Below are positions 1-9,158 of a stretch of 64,000 bases of DNA, one piece after another. The first letter of the stretch is position 1. Every line of letters starts with the position of its first letter. Position numbers and translations under genes: made by a program. The DNA is from an uncultured Clostridia bacterium (GTDB lineage Bacteria > Bacillota > Clostridia > Saccharofermentanales > Saccharofermentanaceae): contig CAMJPC010000003.1 in NCBI GenBank assembly GCA_946407705.1, positions 62,001 through 126,000 of the forward strand. The letters run 5' to 3'. The notes beneath the pieces were generated by a model. That model was given only the letters and a program-made list of their open reading frames with translations, had not been told where the DNA came from and ran no database searches.

Positions 1-956
1 ATTCCGTATGAACGTCCGAAGATACTCATTGCGAGCTCGGTTCTGCCCGCACCCATGAGACCGTAAATACCTACAACCTCACCACTGCGTACGTTGATGG
101 ATACGTCATCGCAAACTTTTCTTTCGGAGAATTCAGGATGGTAGACAGTCCAATTCTTAACTTCCATCATGACATCACCGATCTTAACGTCGTGACGCTT
201 CGGGAATCTGTCGGTGATCTCACGACCTACCATGCCCTTGATGATCCTTGCTTCGGAAATCTCATCGGTTCTGTTATCAAGAGTCTCAATCGTAGAACCG
301 TCTCTTACGACCGTGATCTTATCTGCTACATATGAGACTTCGTTGAGCTTGTGTGAGATGATGATCATCGTCATTCCCTCTTCCTTCTGAAGCTTCTTCA
401 TGAGGTCGAGGAGTGCTCTTGAATCAGTCTCGTTGAGTGATGAAGTAGGCTCGTCCAAGATCAGGAGCTTGGCATTCTTAGCCAAAGCCTTCGCGATCTC
501 AACAAGCTGCTGCTTACCTGTACCAATATCTTTAATAAGTGTTTTCGATGAATCACTAAGACCTACCATCTCGAGATACTTATCTGCCTGGGCATAAGTC
601 TTATTCCAGTCGATACACCATTTGCTTCCCTGTTCATTACCGAGGAACATATTCTCGCCGATCGTCATGTAAGGGATCAACGCAAGTTCCTGATGGATGA
701 TAACGATTCCTTTTTTCTCGGAATCCTTTATGTTATGAAATTCGCATACTTCGCCGTCGTAGATTATGTCGCCATCGTAGGTGCCTATCGGATAAATACC
801 GCTGAGAACGTTCATAAGTGTCGATTTACCGGCACCGTTCTCGCCGACCAGCGCGTGAATCTCCCCCTCTTCAACCTTTAAGTTGACATTGTCGAGAGCT
901 TTAACGCCCGGAAAAGTTTTGGTTATGCTGTTCATTTCAAGCAAAACTTTTGCCAT
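1..956 (-). CDS. gguA: Sugar ABC transporter ATP-binding protein, 3' end outside window (partial)
   Basis: About 318 N-terminal residues are present; the gene continues past base 1. It starts [20 protein letters not shown] and shows Walker A ([10 protein letters not shown]), a Q-loop, an ABC signature-like [15 protein letters not shown] and Walker B ([11 protein letters not shown]), followed by the start of a second ABC domain ([15 protein letters not shown]). Two fused ABC domains are typical of the MglA/XylG/GguA class, which energises monosaccharide uptake on the cytoplasmic face. It lies just downstream of a ChvE-like binding protein gene, so the multiple-monosaccharide (ChvE-GguA-GguB) system is the best assignment. 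The permease would be expected beyond the left edge. The exact sugar cannot be read from sequence. Confidence 0.9.
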   Translation of the reverse strand, partial: MAKVLLEMNSITKTFPGVKALDNVNLKVEEGEIHALVGENGAGKSTLMNVLSGIYPIGTYDGDIIYDGEVCEFHNIKDSEKKGIVIIHQELALIPYMTIGENMFLGNEQGSKWCIDWNKTYAQADKYLEMVGLSDSSKTLIKDIGTGKQQLVEIAKALAKNAKLLILDEPTSSLNETDSRALLDLMKKLQKEEGMTMIIISHKLNEVSYVADKITVVRDGSTIETLDNRTDEISEARIIKGMVGREITDRFPKRHDVKIGDVMMEVKNWTVYHPEFSERKVCDDVSINVRSGEVVGIYGLMGAGRTELAMSIFGRSYG

Positions 957-1042
957 GTGTCCGCCTCTTTCGTTAATTCTGAATTTAGCCTTGAGTTTGT
1001 TTTAAAAGCAGTTTCTTTGTGTCACAAAGGTAAGCCTCAATA

Positions 1043-1068
1043 TACAGGCGGGGTTTCCCCCGCCTGTA
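1043..1068 (-). promoter_or_regulatory. Intercistronic stem-loop between binding protein and ATPase genes
   Basis: TACAGGCGGGG and CCCCGCCTGTA form an 11-bp GC-rich stem with a tiny loop, in the 132-bp gap between the two genes. There is no T-run after it on the minus strand, so it is not a typical terminator. Such hairpins after a binding-protein gene commonly stabilise the upstream mRNA so that the binding protein is made in excess over the ATPase. That role is inferred. Confidence 0.65.
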
Positions 1069-1088
1069 CACGGCTTAAGTTGTTTAAA

Positions 1089-2150
1089 TTACTTGAGCTG
1101 ATCTTCGGTGTAGTAACCGGAGTCGATGAGGATCTGCTTGTAGTTGCCAGCATCAGCAAATACAGGATCGCAGAGGTAAGAAGCAACTTCCTTCTTGTTG
1201 TTGTTGTAGGTGTTGTTTGTTTCTACCTTCTCGTTCTTGAGGATCTGGCTAACCATTGTAACTGTTCTCTCAGCAAGAGTACGTGTATCCTTGAATACGG
1301 ACATTGTCTGCTTGCCAGCGAGCATGTTCTTAACGGAAACGATGTCACAGTCCTGACCGGTAACTACAGGCCACTGACCGCCACGGCCTTCGCTGTTGTA
1401 ACGAGCGTCGAGAGCGTTTACAACACCCTGAGCTGTTGAGTCGTTAGAGCAAAGCCAAGCGTCGATGTTCTTGTCAGCATAGTTAGAGCCGATGATGTTC
1501 TCTGCTCTGGACTGAGCTGTAGCTGTTGACCATTCAGGTGTAGCAACAGAAGCGAAATCCTTCTGGCCGGAAACTACAACGAGCTTACCGGAATCGATGT
1601 AAGGCTTAAGAACGTCCATAGCACCGTTGAAGAAGAAACCAGCGTTGTTGTCGCCAGGATCGCCTGCTGTGAACTCGATGTTGAAAGGACCGGAAGCGTT
1701 GTCAAGGTCAAGCTTTTCCTTGACGAAGTTACCCTGGATCTGACCAACCTTGTAGTTGTCGAATGTTGCATAGTAGCTTACATTCTCGTTGTCCATAAGG
1801 AGACGGTCATAAGCGATAACAGGGATCTTCTTTGCAGCTGCCTTATCAAGAGCTGTACCGAGTGATGAAGACTCGATAGCTGCGATTACGAGAACCTTGC
1901 AACCTGAGTTGATCATGTTCTCAACCTGTGAGAGCTGAGTGTCGGCCTTGTTACCAGCATACTGAAGGTCTACTTCGTATCCTGCAGCCTCGAACTTCTG
2001 CTTCATGTAATCGCCGTCCTGATTCCATCTCTGGAGATCCTTAGTCGGCATCGAGACACCAACCTTTTTCTTTCCAGAACCAGCGCATCCCGTTAATGCT
2101 GCAAATGCGATAGCAGCACAGAGAACTGTTCCCAAAATCTTCTTTAACAT
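1089..2150 (-). CDS. chvE: ChvE-like multiple-monosaccharide-binding lipoprotein
   Basis: A 353-residue protein with a lipoprotein signal (lipobox LTGC near residue 22), then a periplasmic-binding-protein type 1 fold. Hallmarks of the ChvE-type family are visible: VGVSMPTKDLQRWNQDG near the start of the mature protein, VIAYDRL, FNIEFTAGDPGDNNA, LCSNDSTAQGVVNAL, TGQDCDIVSVKN and QTMSVFKDTRTLAE. These regions line the sugar pocket in the family. As a lipoprotein it would sit on the outer face of the membrane and deliver sugars to the GguA/GguB transporter. The start is ATG with a strong AGGAGG site. It lies downstream of a two-component system with two further sugar-binding proteins, which probably controls it. 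The family is clear; the sugar (glucose, galactose, arabinose or xylose) is not. Confidence 0.92.
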   Translation of the reverse strand: MLKKILGTVLCAAIAFAALTGCAGSGKKKVGVSMPTKDLQRWNQDGDYMKQKFEAAGYEVDLQYAGNKADTQLSQVENMINSGCKVLVIAAIESSSLGTALDKAAAKKIPVIAYDRLLMDNENVSYYATFDNYKVGQIQGNFVKEKLDLDNASGPFNIEFTAGDPGDNNAGFFFNGAMDVLKPYIDSGKLVVVSGQKDFASVATPEWSTATAQSRAENIIGSNYADKNIDAWLCSNDSTAQGVVNALDARYNSEGRGGQWPVVTGQDCDIVSVKNMLAGKQTMSVFKDTRTLAERTVTMVSQILKNEKVETNNTYNNNKKEVASYLCDPVFADAGNYKQILIDSGYYTEDQLK

Positions 2151-2323
2151 TGGAAATTTTCCTCCTATGTAGTAGTGTCGGCATTACCTGCCACATACAA
2201 AGTAACACTCGTTATATAGGAGATACTTATCGAGATTCTTGATATTTTTGACTGATTGCTCAAAAGCTTACACGGGGTTTAGCACATTTTTGCTTCAAAT
2301 GTAACAAAAATGATAAATATATG

Positions 2324-3367
2324 CTATTTTTTTCCGTTTCCTACGTTCATATAGACTTCTTCATACTGGTGGAAACCGCTGTTTATAATGATTTCATCTA
2401 TATTATCTTTAAATACTGCTACCGGTTCGATGGCGATGTACGGGATCTCGTGCTTGCCGTCGTTGAACTTTGTTACATTCTCAAGAGGCTGTCTCTTGGC
2501 AAGTTTAACGGTGCATTCGGCAGCAAGGACCGCAAGTCTCTCAACGGGCTTATAGACCGTCATGAGCTGTGTTCCCTCCACTATCCTCTGGCAAGCCTCA
2601 AGGTCTGCATCCTGACCGACAGTAAAGATCTTGCGTGACAGTCCGCGCTCCGCAAGCGCATGGATGACCTCGCCCGCAAGAGCATCGTTACCGCACATTA
2701 TTGCTTCCGCCTCTTTAACAAGGTCAAAATTATTATTTATAAATTCATATGCTATTTCAGGCTTCCATTCATCACAGTTGCAGCTCGCGAGGACATTGAG
2801 ATTGTGATCCTGGCATGCCTTGTCGAATCCGTTCATTACCTGCTCGACGTTGTAGTCGGTCTTGGGTCCCATTACCTTTATGATGTCCGAGCCGTCTTCG
2901 ATCTTCTTGCAGATGCCGTTGCCCATCGCGACTCCGACGGCTTCATTGTTAAAGGATATATAAAGGCTGCAGCCCGCGTTTCTGACTATTCTGTCATAGC
3001 AGACAACTGGGATGCCCGCGTTCTCGGCCTCTTCGATAACCGGAGTCAGGGCATCCGAATCGATGGTGACTATTACGATCGCATCGACCTTGCTCTTGAT
3101 GAAATACTTGATCTGCGAGATCTGAGTCTGGACATCGCCGTTCGCGGACTGGACGTTAACGTCTGCTCCCAAACCGTTTGCCGTTGACACGAAGACATCG
3201 CGGTCCCTGATCCAGCGCTCGATTACAAACGAGTCAAAGCTCATGCCGATCGTGCATGAGTCTTCTTTTGTGGGCTGGTTGCTGCCGGGTTTGTTGACTT
3301 CTTTCTTGCATGCCGTAAAGAGGAACACGAATGCCAGCAGGAGTGCTAATGCGGCTCTCTTTCTCAT
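2324..3367 (-). CDS. Sugar-binding lipoprotein (XylF/RbsB-like) in the sensing operon
   Basis: 347 residues with a short lipoprotein signal (MRKRAALALLLAFVFLFTAC). The mature part is a type 1 periplasmic binding protein: IGMSFDSFVIERWIRDRDVF, DAIVIVTIDSDAL, VVCYDRI, CGNDALAGEVIHAL, VGQDADLEACQRI and LMTVYKPVERLA. It most resembles xylose/ribose-type binding proteins and is a distant relative of the ChvE-like neighbour. Its ATG overlaps the response regulator stop by 4 bases (ATGA), so the two are translationally coupled. It could serve as an extracellular sugar receptor for the kinase or as an alternative binding protein for the transporter. A 173-bp gap separates it from chvE, leaving room for a regulated promoter. 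Confidence 0.85.
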   Translation of the reverse strand: MRKRAALALLLAFVFLFTACKKEVNKPGSNQPTKEDSCTIGMSFDSFVIERWIRDRDVFVSTANGLGADVNVQSANGDVQTQISQIKYFIKSKVDAIVIVTIDSDALTPVIEEAENAGIPVVCYDRIVRNAGCSLYISFNNEAVGVAMGNGICKKIEDGSDIIKVMGPKTDYNVEQVMNGFDKACQDHNLNVLASCNCDEWKPEIAYEFINNNFDLVKEAEAIMCGNDALAGEVIHALAERGLSRKIFTVGQDADLEACQRIVEGTQLMTVYKPVERLAVLAAECTVKLAKRQPLENVTKFNDGKHEIPYIAIEPVAVFKDNIDEIIINSGFHQYEEVYMNVGNGKK

Positions 3368-4962
3368 TTGTGTGTTACCTCCTTATATTCCGTAGGCGTT
3401 ACTCCCGTTACCTTCTTGAATATTCTCGAGAAGTAGTTCGGATCTGAATAACCTACCTCCGAGCAGATCTCCTTCATGGAAGCATCAGTATCAGCGAGGA
3501 GTTCCTTTGCTCTCTCGATCCTGATGTTAGTCAGATAATCAATAAAATTAACGCCGGTCTTGTTCTTAAACAGCTTCGAAAAATAGTACGGGCTGATGTC
3601 GAATTTCCTTGAAAGATCGTCAAGCGACAGATCCTTGCTGAAGTTGGCATCAATATAGTCCTTAGCCTTATCGACAGCGCTCGCGGTCTTATCCTCGTGT
3701 GAGGAATTGATCATCGTAACGGCCTGTTCGATGTGTTTGACGAACCAGAGTCTGAGTTCATTAGGATTCTCTATGGAGCAGACCTCGGGAAGGTATTCGC
3801 TCCTCGAACGGAAGTGATATACGTGTCCGCCCCTGCTGTAAGCAAGACGCTCGGCCCACAAAACGAATTCAAGAACCTTGAGCCTGATGTCATATATGGT
3901 ACCGCCGGAGCTGTTGTCCATCCAGTCAAAGAACCTCGTCGCTTCGTCAGTGGATTCCTGAACCTGGCCTGCTTCAACGGCAGCGAAAAGCCTCTTCTCA
4001 TACTGGAGAGGATAGCTCTCGTCATACTCGCAGCTGACGCTTACGTCATCAGCGTGGGCAACTCTTTCCTCCGAACGGACGAGGACCGCAATGGCCTCGC
4101 TGTATGACTCTGAAAGGTTAGCTATCGGGCGTACGGATCCGATGCCGATCCTGAACTTGATGCCGAAACGGTGATCGAGCTTATGAGACATCTGTCTTGC
4201 CTTTTCAACTATCTCGGATCTCTTGTTGTAAGAGAGCTCACCCTTCTCATAAGGGATAAGGATCGGAAGCTTATTGCCCATTACCGAACCGATAACCCCA
4301 TGGAAGTAATCGTCGATTATGAGTCTAAGATCCGAGTAATTGTTCTGCAGCTCGATTGATGCGGGAACGGCGCCTTTCATATAGTTTCCGATCTGCTCGC
4401 TTCCGCTGACGATGGCCATCATGTAACCGTACTGCTCAGTTATGCCGAGCAGGCTCATGTAGTTATCGATATCCTCTCTGAAGTGCTCGCGGAACAGGAG
4501 GTTCTGGATGAGACCGTTCTCGATGATCGGCATGACGGTCTCGAATTTCTCCTTGATCTCGAGTTCTTCTCTTCTTGTCTTTCTCTCTTCGTCAACGGCA
4601 GCCATCGCCTTGCGGAGGACCTCAACTATGCGCATCTTGTCGAACGGCTTGTTGATGTACTCGAGAACGCCCAGATTGATTGCTTCCTTTGCATAGTCAA
4701 ACTTATCGTAGGCGGAAAGGACAATGAACACGATGTTGGAATTGTTCTTTTTGATCTCTCTCATTGCGTCTATGCCGTTGATACCGGGCATCCTGATATC
4801 CATGAAAGCAATGTCGGGACGGAATGTCTCGGCGAGCTCAATGACGCTCCTGCCGGTCTTGGCCGACTGGATCTCACATTCACCCGGGAAATTATTCTCG
4901 ATGATGAACTTAAGAGAATCGATGACTATTCCTTCGTCGTCTGCAAGCATTATCCTGTACAT
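3364..4962 (-). CDS. Response regulator with AraC-type DNA-binding domain (YesN-like)
   Basis: 532 residues. Residues 1-120 form a receiver domain with the acidic pair D8/D9, phosphoacceptor D55 (FMDIRMPG) and a conserved Lys in INKPFDK. A ~270-residue middle region follows, then a C-terminal AraC/XylS double helix-turn-helix (about 425-530: LDDLSRKFDISPYYFSKLFK and SMKEICSEVGYSDPNYFSRI). This is the YesN architecture. It lies 4 bases downstream of a YesM-like kinase and overlaps the sugar-binding lipoprotein gene by 4 bases. It probably activates the chvE-gguA transport operon when sugar is sensed. Function by family is firm; the target promoter is inferred from position. Confidence 0.93.
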   Translation of the reverse strand: MYRIMLADDEGIVIDSLKFIIENNFPGECEIQSAKTGRSVIELAETFRPDIAFMDIRMPGINGIDAMREIKKNNSNIVFIVLSAYDKFDYAKEAINLGVLEYINKPFDKMRIVEVLRKAMAAVDEERKTRREELEIKEKFETVMPIIENGLIQNLLFREHFREDIDNYMSLLGITEQYGYMMAIVSGSEQIGNYMKGAVPASIELQNNYSDLRLIIDDYFHGVIGSVMGNKLPILIPYEKGELSYNKRSEIVEKARQMSHKLDHRFGIKFRIGIGSVRPIANLSESYSEAIAVLVRSEERVAHADDVSVSCEYDESYPLQYEKRLFAAVEAGQVQESTDEATRFFDWMDNSSGGTIYDIRLKVLEFVLWAERLAYSRGGHVYHFRSRSEYLPEVCSIENPNELRLWFVKHIEQAVTMINSSHEDKTASAVDKAKDYIDANFSKDLSLDDLSRKFDISPYYFSKLFKNKTGVNFIDYLTNIRIERAKELLADTDASMKEICSEVGYSDPNYFSRIFKKVTGVTPTEYKEVTHK

Positions 4963-4966
4963 ATTC

Positions 4967-6454
4967 TCACTCCATTGGGATCTTGATTATTATTCTCGTG
5001 CCTTCACCGACACCGCTGATGATATCCACGCCTTCATTGCCGTCATAGAAGAGATCAAGCCTCGATATAACATTGTTAAGTCCGATGCCTTTGGTCTCGT
5101 CGTGATCGCTTCCGGTCTTCTCCCTGGCAAGGATCTTTTCAACCGTTTCCTTAGGCATGCCCGGGCCGTTGTCGCTGACTTCGATGCAGGCCATGTCTTC
5201 CTTCTTGTAAAGCGAGAGGACGATCTCGTTCTCGTCACTTCCCTCGTCTGAATCGTGCGCGCTGTATTTGACCGAGTTCTCTACAAGAGGCTGAATGATC
5301 ATGCTGGGAACACGTACGTCCAGAAGCGTCTCATCAATTACCTTACGAAACTTTATTTCGCCCGAAAACCTTACGTTCAGTATGTAGATATAGCTGTCAA
5401 CGAGTCCTATCTCTTCGGAGATCTTTACGACTTCATTGTCTTTCTTAACATTATATCTGAAGAAATCCGCCATGTTCCTGATGTACTCATTGGTCCTGTC
5501 AGCGCCTTCCATCATGGCAAGCTGCGCACCGGCATTAAGCGTGTTGAACAGGAAGTGCGGATTGATCTGTGCCTGCAGATACTTGAGCTGGGCATCCTTG
5601 AGGTGGTTTTCCATCAGGAGGCTCTTCTCTTTCATAGCGCTCTCGGTAACCATCTGTGCCCTGATGCGCCTGATGTATTCCTTGATGCTCGCAAGCATCT
5701 GGTTGAAAGCCTTGGTAACGGTTCCGATCTCGTCGTTATATCTGACATCCAAAGGTTCAACCTTCTCAGGGCTCTTGTCAGAGATCTCGTTCGCTTTCTC
5801 CGCGAGCGTTGTAAGAGGCATCGTGATCCTTCCGGTCATGATTATGATCAGCAATACGTTCATTACTGAAACAACCGCGAAGATCGAGAGACACAGAACT
5901 TCGGAATACTGGATCGAACTCATCAAAGTCTGGTAATTCTCCGAGTTATTCTTGAACTGCTCGTTATTGAGGCTGTAGATATAAACATTCAGGTAATCGT
6001 AAAGCTGCCTGCATTCCTCATACCTCTTCGTGTACTCCATGATGTTCCTGCCTCGCTTTGCCAATACCGCGGCATCGGCAACGCTGAGGTAATTCTCGGT
6101 CATCTTCCTGATGTTGCGCTCGGTGAGCTTGCTCGTATTATCCGTAGGGAGATTGTTCATGTTGGACAACTGGATATTCATCTCCTGGGAATACTTATAG
6201 TAAGCTTCAAGTTCATCCGTACCCTTTGTTTCAAGGTAACCTGTAAGGCTCGTCTGGATCTTTTCGAGGCAGTCGGAAATGTTGTTGAGGCTGATGTTGC
6301 TCGAATATACCGCGTCCATCTTATTGAGGATCGAGTTGAGGTTTACGTATACGAAAACATTGATGCCCAGCGAGAGAAGCGTCGCAAAAAGGAACACAAG
6401 GACCAGCTTGTGCCTGAGCTTAAGATTCCTGAAATATGAATTAAGTTTCTTCAT
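4967..6454 (-). CDS. Membrane sensor histidine kinase (YesM/LytS type)
   Basis: 495 residues. There is an N-terminal membrane helix (about 18-40), an extracytoplasmic segment, a second helix (about 190-212), a HAMP linker, then the His_kinase domain (QAQINPHFLFNTLN, phospho-acceptor His) and a GHKL ATPase domain (PLVENSVKYSA N-box, DNGPGMP G1, GIGLNNV G2). It pairs with the response regulator immediately downstream. It overlaps by 14 bases the gene for a membrane-anchored sugar-binding protein, which suggests that protein presents ligand to the kinase ectodomain. Known YesM kinases respond to extracellular sugars or polymers. Confidence 0.93.
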   Translation of the reverse strand: MKKLNSYFRNLKLRHKLVLVFLFATLLSLGINVFVYVNLNSILNKMDAVYSSNISLNNISDCLEKIQTSLTGYLETKGTDELEAYYKYSQEMNIQLSNMNNLPTDNTSKLTERNIRKMTENYLSVADAAVLAKRGRNIMEYTKRYEECRQLYDYLNVYIYSLNNEQFKNNSENYQTLMSSIQYSEVLCLSIFAVVSVMNVLLIIIMTGRITMPLTTLAEKANEISDKSPEKVEPLDVRYNDEIGTVTKAFNQMLASIKEYIRRIRAQMVTESAMKEKSLLMENHLKDAQLKYLQAQINPHFLFNTLNAGAQLAMMEGADRTNEYIRNMADFFRYNVKKDNEVVKISEEIGLVDSYIYILNVRFSGEIKFRKVIDETLLDVRVPSMIIQPLVENSVKYSAHDSDEGSDENEIVLSLYKKEDMACIEVSDNGPGMPKETVEKILAREKTGSDHDETKGIGLNNVISRLDLFYDGNEGVDIISGVGEGTRIIIKIPME

Positions 6455-7505
6455 CTTTGCCCTTGCCGCCCTGCTGCTGCCTTGCCGCTAATGTCTGTAT
6501 CGTTATGAGTTCGTAATCCGTACTGAAATAAGCGCTGACGTTGCCCATCTCCTTGTATTCGTTAAGCGCGTCAACGCAGAACTTCGCCATCTGTTCCGTA
6601 GCAACCGTAAACGTTGCATAGACAGAACCGCGTTCGATCGCCTTCGTGACGGTATCAGAATCGTAATAGCCGAGGATCCTTGTGCTTCCGACGCGGTTGC
6701 TCTCGACAATGCACTGATAGACGCTTCTTGTGTTGATGTCGCTCAGACAGACGATGACGTCCGGGAGAGTCGAATAACCGTCCAGAAGGTCCTTAACGTT
6801 CTCCTGAATGCTGAAAGCCGTGCTGCTGGTAATACTCTCCGTGGAAAGCTTGATCTGGGGGCCTACGGGATTGGCCGTGGCGACCTTCTCCTGGATCGAG
6901 GAAAGGATGGTATTCTGGTTCGAATACTGGGAATTCATGAGGATGAGTACAGATACGGTCTCACCTGCCCCTTTGCCGCTTTCCCTCGCGGCATTGATGA
7001 TCTGCGTGCCGTAATCGGTTCCGACGCTGAAGTCGTTCATTCCTATGAAGCTCTTACGGGAGGAGTTCTTGTTATCAGTAAGAACGGTGACTACGGGGAT
7101 TCCCGCTTTATCTGCCTTGTTGATCAGAGCGTCAGTCGCTGCCGTTCCGTCACCCTGGACTATTATTCCGTCAACCTTGGAATATATCGCGATGTTGAAA
7201 AGATCGCTTTTCGAGTAATTAGACGCAAGACCGCTTCCGATCCTTTCGACAAAGCAGTCATTAGCCTTGCCGTATTCGACAAGGTCCTTGTAAAGGCTGT
7301 TAGAAAGCGTATCGTCCGTGTCATCGGCGATGAACGCATAAACATGCTTGTATCTGTTTATCTGCTCATTTCCGCCGGGACCGTAATCGTTTACGCGGTT
7401 ATAGAAATAGATGAGACCGACTATGGTCGCAATGAGAAGCGCCAGCGAAGTTGACGCCAGCAGTATGAGTATCAGTCTGTTCCTGTCAAAGGTCTTATGC
7501 TTCAT
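6441..7505 (-). CDS. Membrane-anchored sugar-binding receptor protein
   Basis: 354 residues with one uncleaved-looking N-terminal membrane helix (about 10-34, LILILLASTSLALLIATIVGLIYFY) and no lipobox. The rest is a type 1 periplasmic-binding-protein fold (KHVYAFIADDTDDTLSNSL, DGIIVQGDGTAATDALI, GIPVVTVLTDNKNSSRKSF, VIVCLSDINTRSVYQCI, ILGYYDSDTVTKAIERG). It is the first gene of the sensing operon and overlaps the kinase gene by 14 bases. A tethered binding domain without an adjacent permease fits a receptor that touches the kinase ectodomain rather than a transport protein. The C-terminus is Gln/Gly/Lys-rich and short. Confidence 0.8.
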   Translation of the reverse strand: MKHKTFDRNRLILILLASTSLALLIATIVGLIYFYNRVNDYGPGGNEQINRYKHVYAFIADDTDDTLSNSLYKDLVEYGKANDCFVERIGSGLASNYSKSDLFNIAIYSKVDGIIVQGDGTAATDALINKADKAGIPVVTVLTDNKNSSRKSFIGMNDFSVGTDYGTQIINAARESGKGAGETVSVLILMNSQYSNQNTILSSIQEKVATANPVGPQIKLSTESITSSTAFSIQENVKDLLDGYSTLPDVIVCLSDINTRSVYQCIVESNRVGSTRILGYYDSDTVTKAIERGSVYATFTVATEQMAKFCVDALNEYKEMGNVSAYFSTDYELITIQTLAARQQQGGKGKDEET

Positions 7506-7572
7506 TACAGCCCCTTAATACGCGCATACGCGATTTTATATTTTAATTTACCGCGGAGTGTTAGGCAAGTTA

Positions 7573-7581
7573 TGCTAAAAT
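7573..7581 (+). promoter_or_regulatory. Possible extended -10 promoter element for the SseB-like gene
   Basis: TGCTAAAAT fits an extended -10 (TGnTAAAAT), about 40 bases before the start codon and followed by a GGAGGG ribosome site. No convincing -35 is visible. The 115-bp gap must also hold the divergent promoter of the sensing operon. Confidence 0.35.
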
Positions 7582-7620
7582 ACATATCTACCGACAGAAA
7601 ACGGAGGGTTCCTGCATAAG

Positions 7621-8415
7621 ATGGAGAACAGCAGCATTTCCGCAGACGAAAGGTTCGTCTATCTTGTGGAAGACAAATTCAACTACCATCTGGATTCAGA
7701 TGACATTACGGTCGTAGTCGGAACCGTCCACGGCACCGTCAGAAGAAACGATGCCGTATACGTCATCGATCACACCGGGAAGACCATCCTGGCTGAAGTA
7801 AAACAGCTTGAGAGCATAAACGACAAAGGCACTGAGCATCCTGATTCATGCACGGATTCCCCGATCGCACTCATTCTTGGAATAAGCCCGAAGGACATCG
7901 ACAAGTACTGTGTGATCACCAGCATAAGACCCTGGATAAGCAAAGACGTTAATACGGCTGTAGAGAATCCCTATCTCCTCGGAATGCTTTATGGAGAAGA
8001 ATTCAACGAAGACCGGTTATATTTCAGCAAGCTCGTCTATGCACTGGCACACTCATATTTCCTTGCACCGGTCAGGATGGACAAGAACGCCGATGCTGAC
8101 GATCAGACCCGTTTGAGCTTCCCTACTCTTGCAAATGAAAGATTCCCCGGAATGACAACGCTTGCGGTCTTTACCGACTGGATAGAACTTGGCAAATGGG
8201 AAGGTGCTCCGAGAGACGGTGAAGGAAAGATCCAGACCGTGATCTTAAGATTTCCCGATATCGTGCATCTTGTCGCAGACCCCGGCATCAACGGCTGCGT
8301 AGTGAATGCTTTCGGCGCGAAAAACCTGTTCGTTCCGACCTCGCTCGTTGACGAGATCACTTCACTTGAAGGTTACAAAAAAGAAAACGGAGAGTCTCCG
8401 AAAACAGATAACTGA
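7621..8415 (+). CDS. SseB-like protein with N-terminal EF-Tu-domain-2-like barrel
   Basis: 264 residues, soluble. Residues about 28-65 (VVGTVHGTVRRNDAVYVIDHTGKTILAEVKQLES) resemble the beta-barrel domain 2 of translation GTPases. Residues about 135-250 resemble the SseB family: a YFLAPVRMD strand, FPTLANERFPGMTTLAVFTDWIELGKW, then VNAFGAKNLFVP. SseB was first linked to serine sensitivity in E. coli; its biochemical role is not settled. The gene has its own upstream region and is followed after 57 bases by a GHKL-like gene. The two-domain reading is from motif resemblance only. Confidence 0.6.
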   Translation: MENSSISADERFVYLVEDKFNYHLDSDDITVVVGTVHGTVRRNDAVYVIDHTGKTILAEVKQLESINDKGTEHPDSCTDSPIALILGISPKDIDKYCVITSIRPWISKDVNTAVENPYLLGMLYGEEFNEDRLYFSKLVYALAHSYFLAPVRMDKNADADDQTRLSFPTLANERFPGMTTLAVFTDWIELGKWEGAPRDGEGKIQTVILRFPDIVHLVADPGINGCVVNAFGAKNLFVPTSLVDEITSLEGYKKENGESPKTDN

Positions 8416-8472
8416 AGACCTCTTTTTCGAATTACGATATAATCTATAAAAACCTTGTCAGGAGGTTAATGC

Positions 8473-9090
8473 ATGAGAACTGAAAACATCAGCGTTTACT
8501 CTACCGGAAACGGTGTTGAGAAAGCTTTGGAATTAACGGAAAGAACTGCCGCTTACTGCGGACTCGAAAAGAAGACCGCACTCCGCCTGCGTCTGCTTTC
8601 AGAAGAAGTGATCGAACTGATCCGCCCTTTTACTAACAGCATTCAGGGTGACTTCTGGCTCGAGACGGACGACAGCAACATCGAGATCCATCTGAAGACC
8701 AATATCCCCATGGATCTTCAGACCAGACAGGAACTCATCTCCTTTTCGACATCAGGAAAGAACTCAGCCGCAAAAGGCCTCATGGGAAAGATCCGCGAGA
8801 TGATCGCAAAGCTCACCCTTCCCGATGATCCGGAGACAAAGATAATGACGGATGAGGCTCTGGGGATCATGTCAATGGGTTGCTCCATGGGAGCTCATCA
8901 CAGCGGAGCTTACACGTGGTCAATGAATGATTACGCGACTTCAGTCAGTTCCGCTCAGGCATCCACCGCAGAGACCGAAGAAGCAAGAGACGAGCTCGAG
9001 AGATCCATTCTTGCGAACATCGCGGATGAAGTACAGGTCAACATCGTGGATTCTGCCGTTGAAGTCGTGATCTTCAAAAAGTACGCCTGA
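8473..9090 (+). CDS. Degenerate GHKL ATPase-like protein, unknown function
   Basis: 205 residues, with a strong GGAGG site 6 bases before the ATG. The N-terminal ~60 residues look like the start of an RsbW/SpoIIAB-type anti-sigma ATPase (ALELTERTAAYCGLEKKTALRLRLLSEEVIELIRPF). The usual N-box Asn is absent, and no DxGxG motif follows. The middle holds a Gly/Ser/His-rich stretch (MGCSMGAHHSGAYTWS), and the C-terminus returns to a beta-rich end (QVNIVDSAVEVVIFKKYA). It may have lost ATP binding and act as a scaffold or decoy in the partner-switching network. Family membership is tentative. Confidence 0.5.
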   Translation: MRTENISVYSTGNGVEKALELTERTAAYCGLEKKTALRLRLLSEEVIELIRPFTNSIQGDFWLETDDSNIEIHLKTNIPMDLQTRQELISFSTSGKNSAAKGLMGKIREMIAKLTLPDDPETKIMTDEALGIMSMGCSMGAHHSGAYTWSMNDYATSVSSAQASTAETEEARDELERSILANIADEVQVNIVDSAVEVVIFKKYA

Positions 9091-9104
9091 TAGAGTACAC
9101 AAAC

Positions 9105-9142
9105 AAAACGTCCCTTATCTTCTGTGATAAGGGACGTTTTTG
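9105..9142. terminator. Bidirectional terminator
   Basis: AAAACGTCCCTTATC and GATAAGGGACGTTTT form a perfect 15-bp stem with T-runs on both strands, between converging genes ending at 9090 and 9159. Confidence 0.92.
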
Positions 9143-9158
9143 TATGTTGTGTTTTTGC

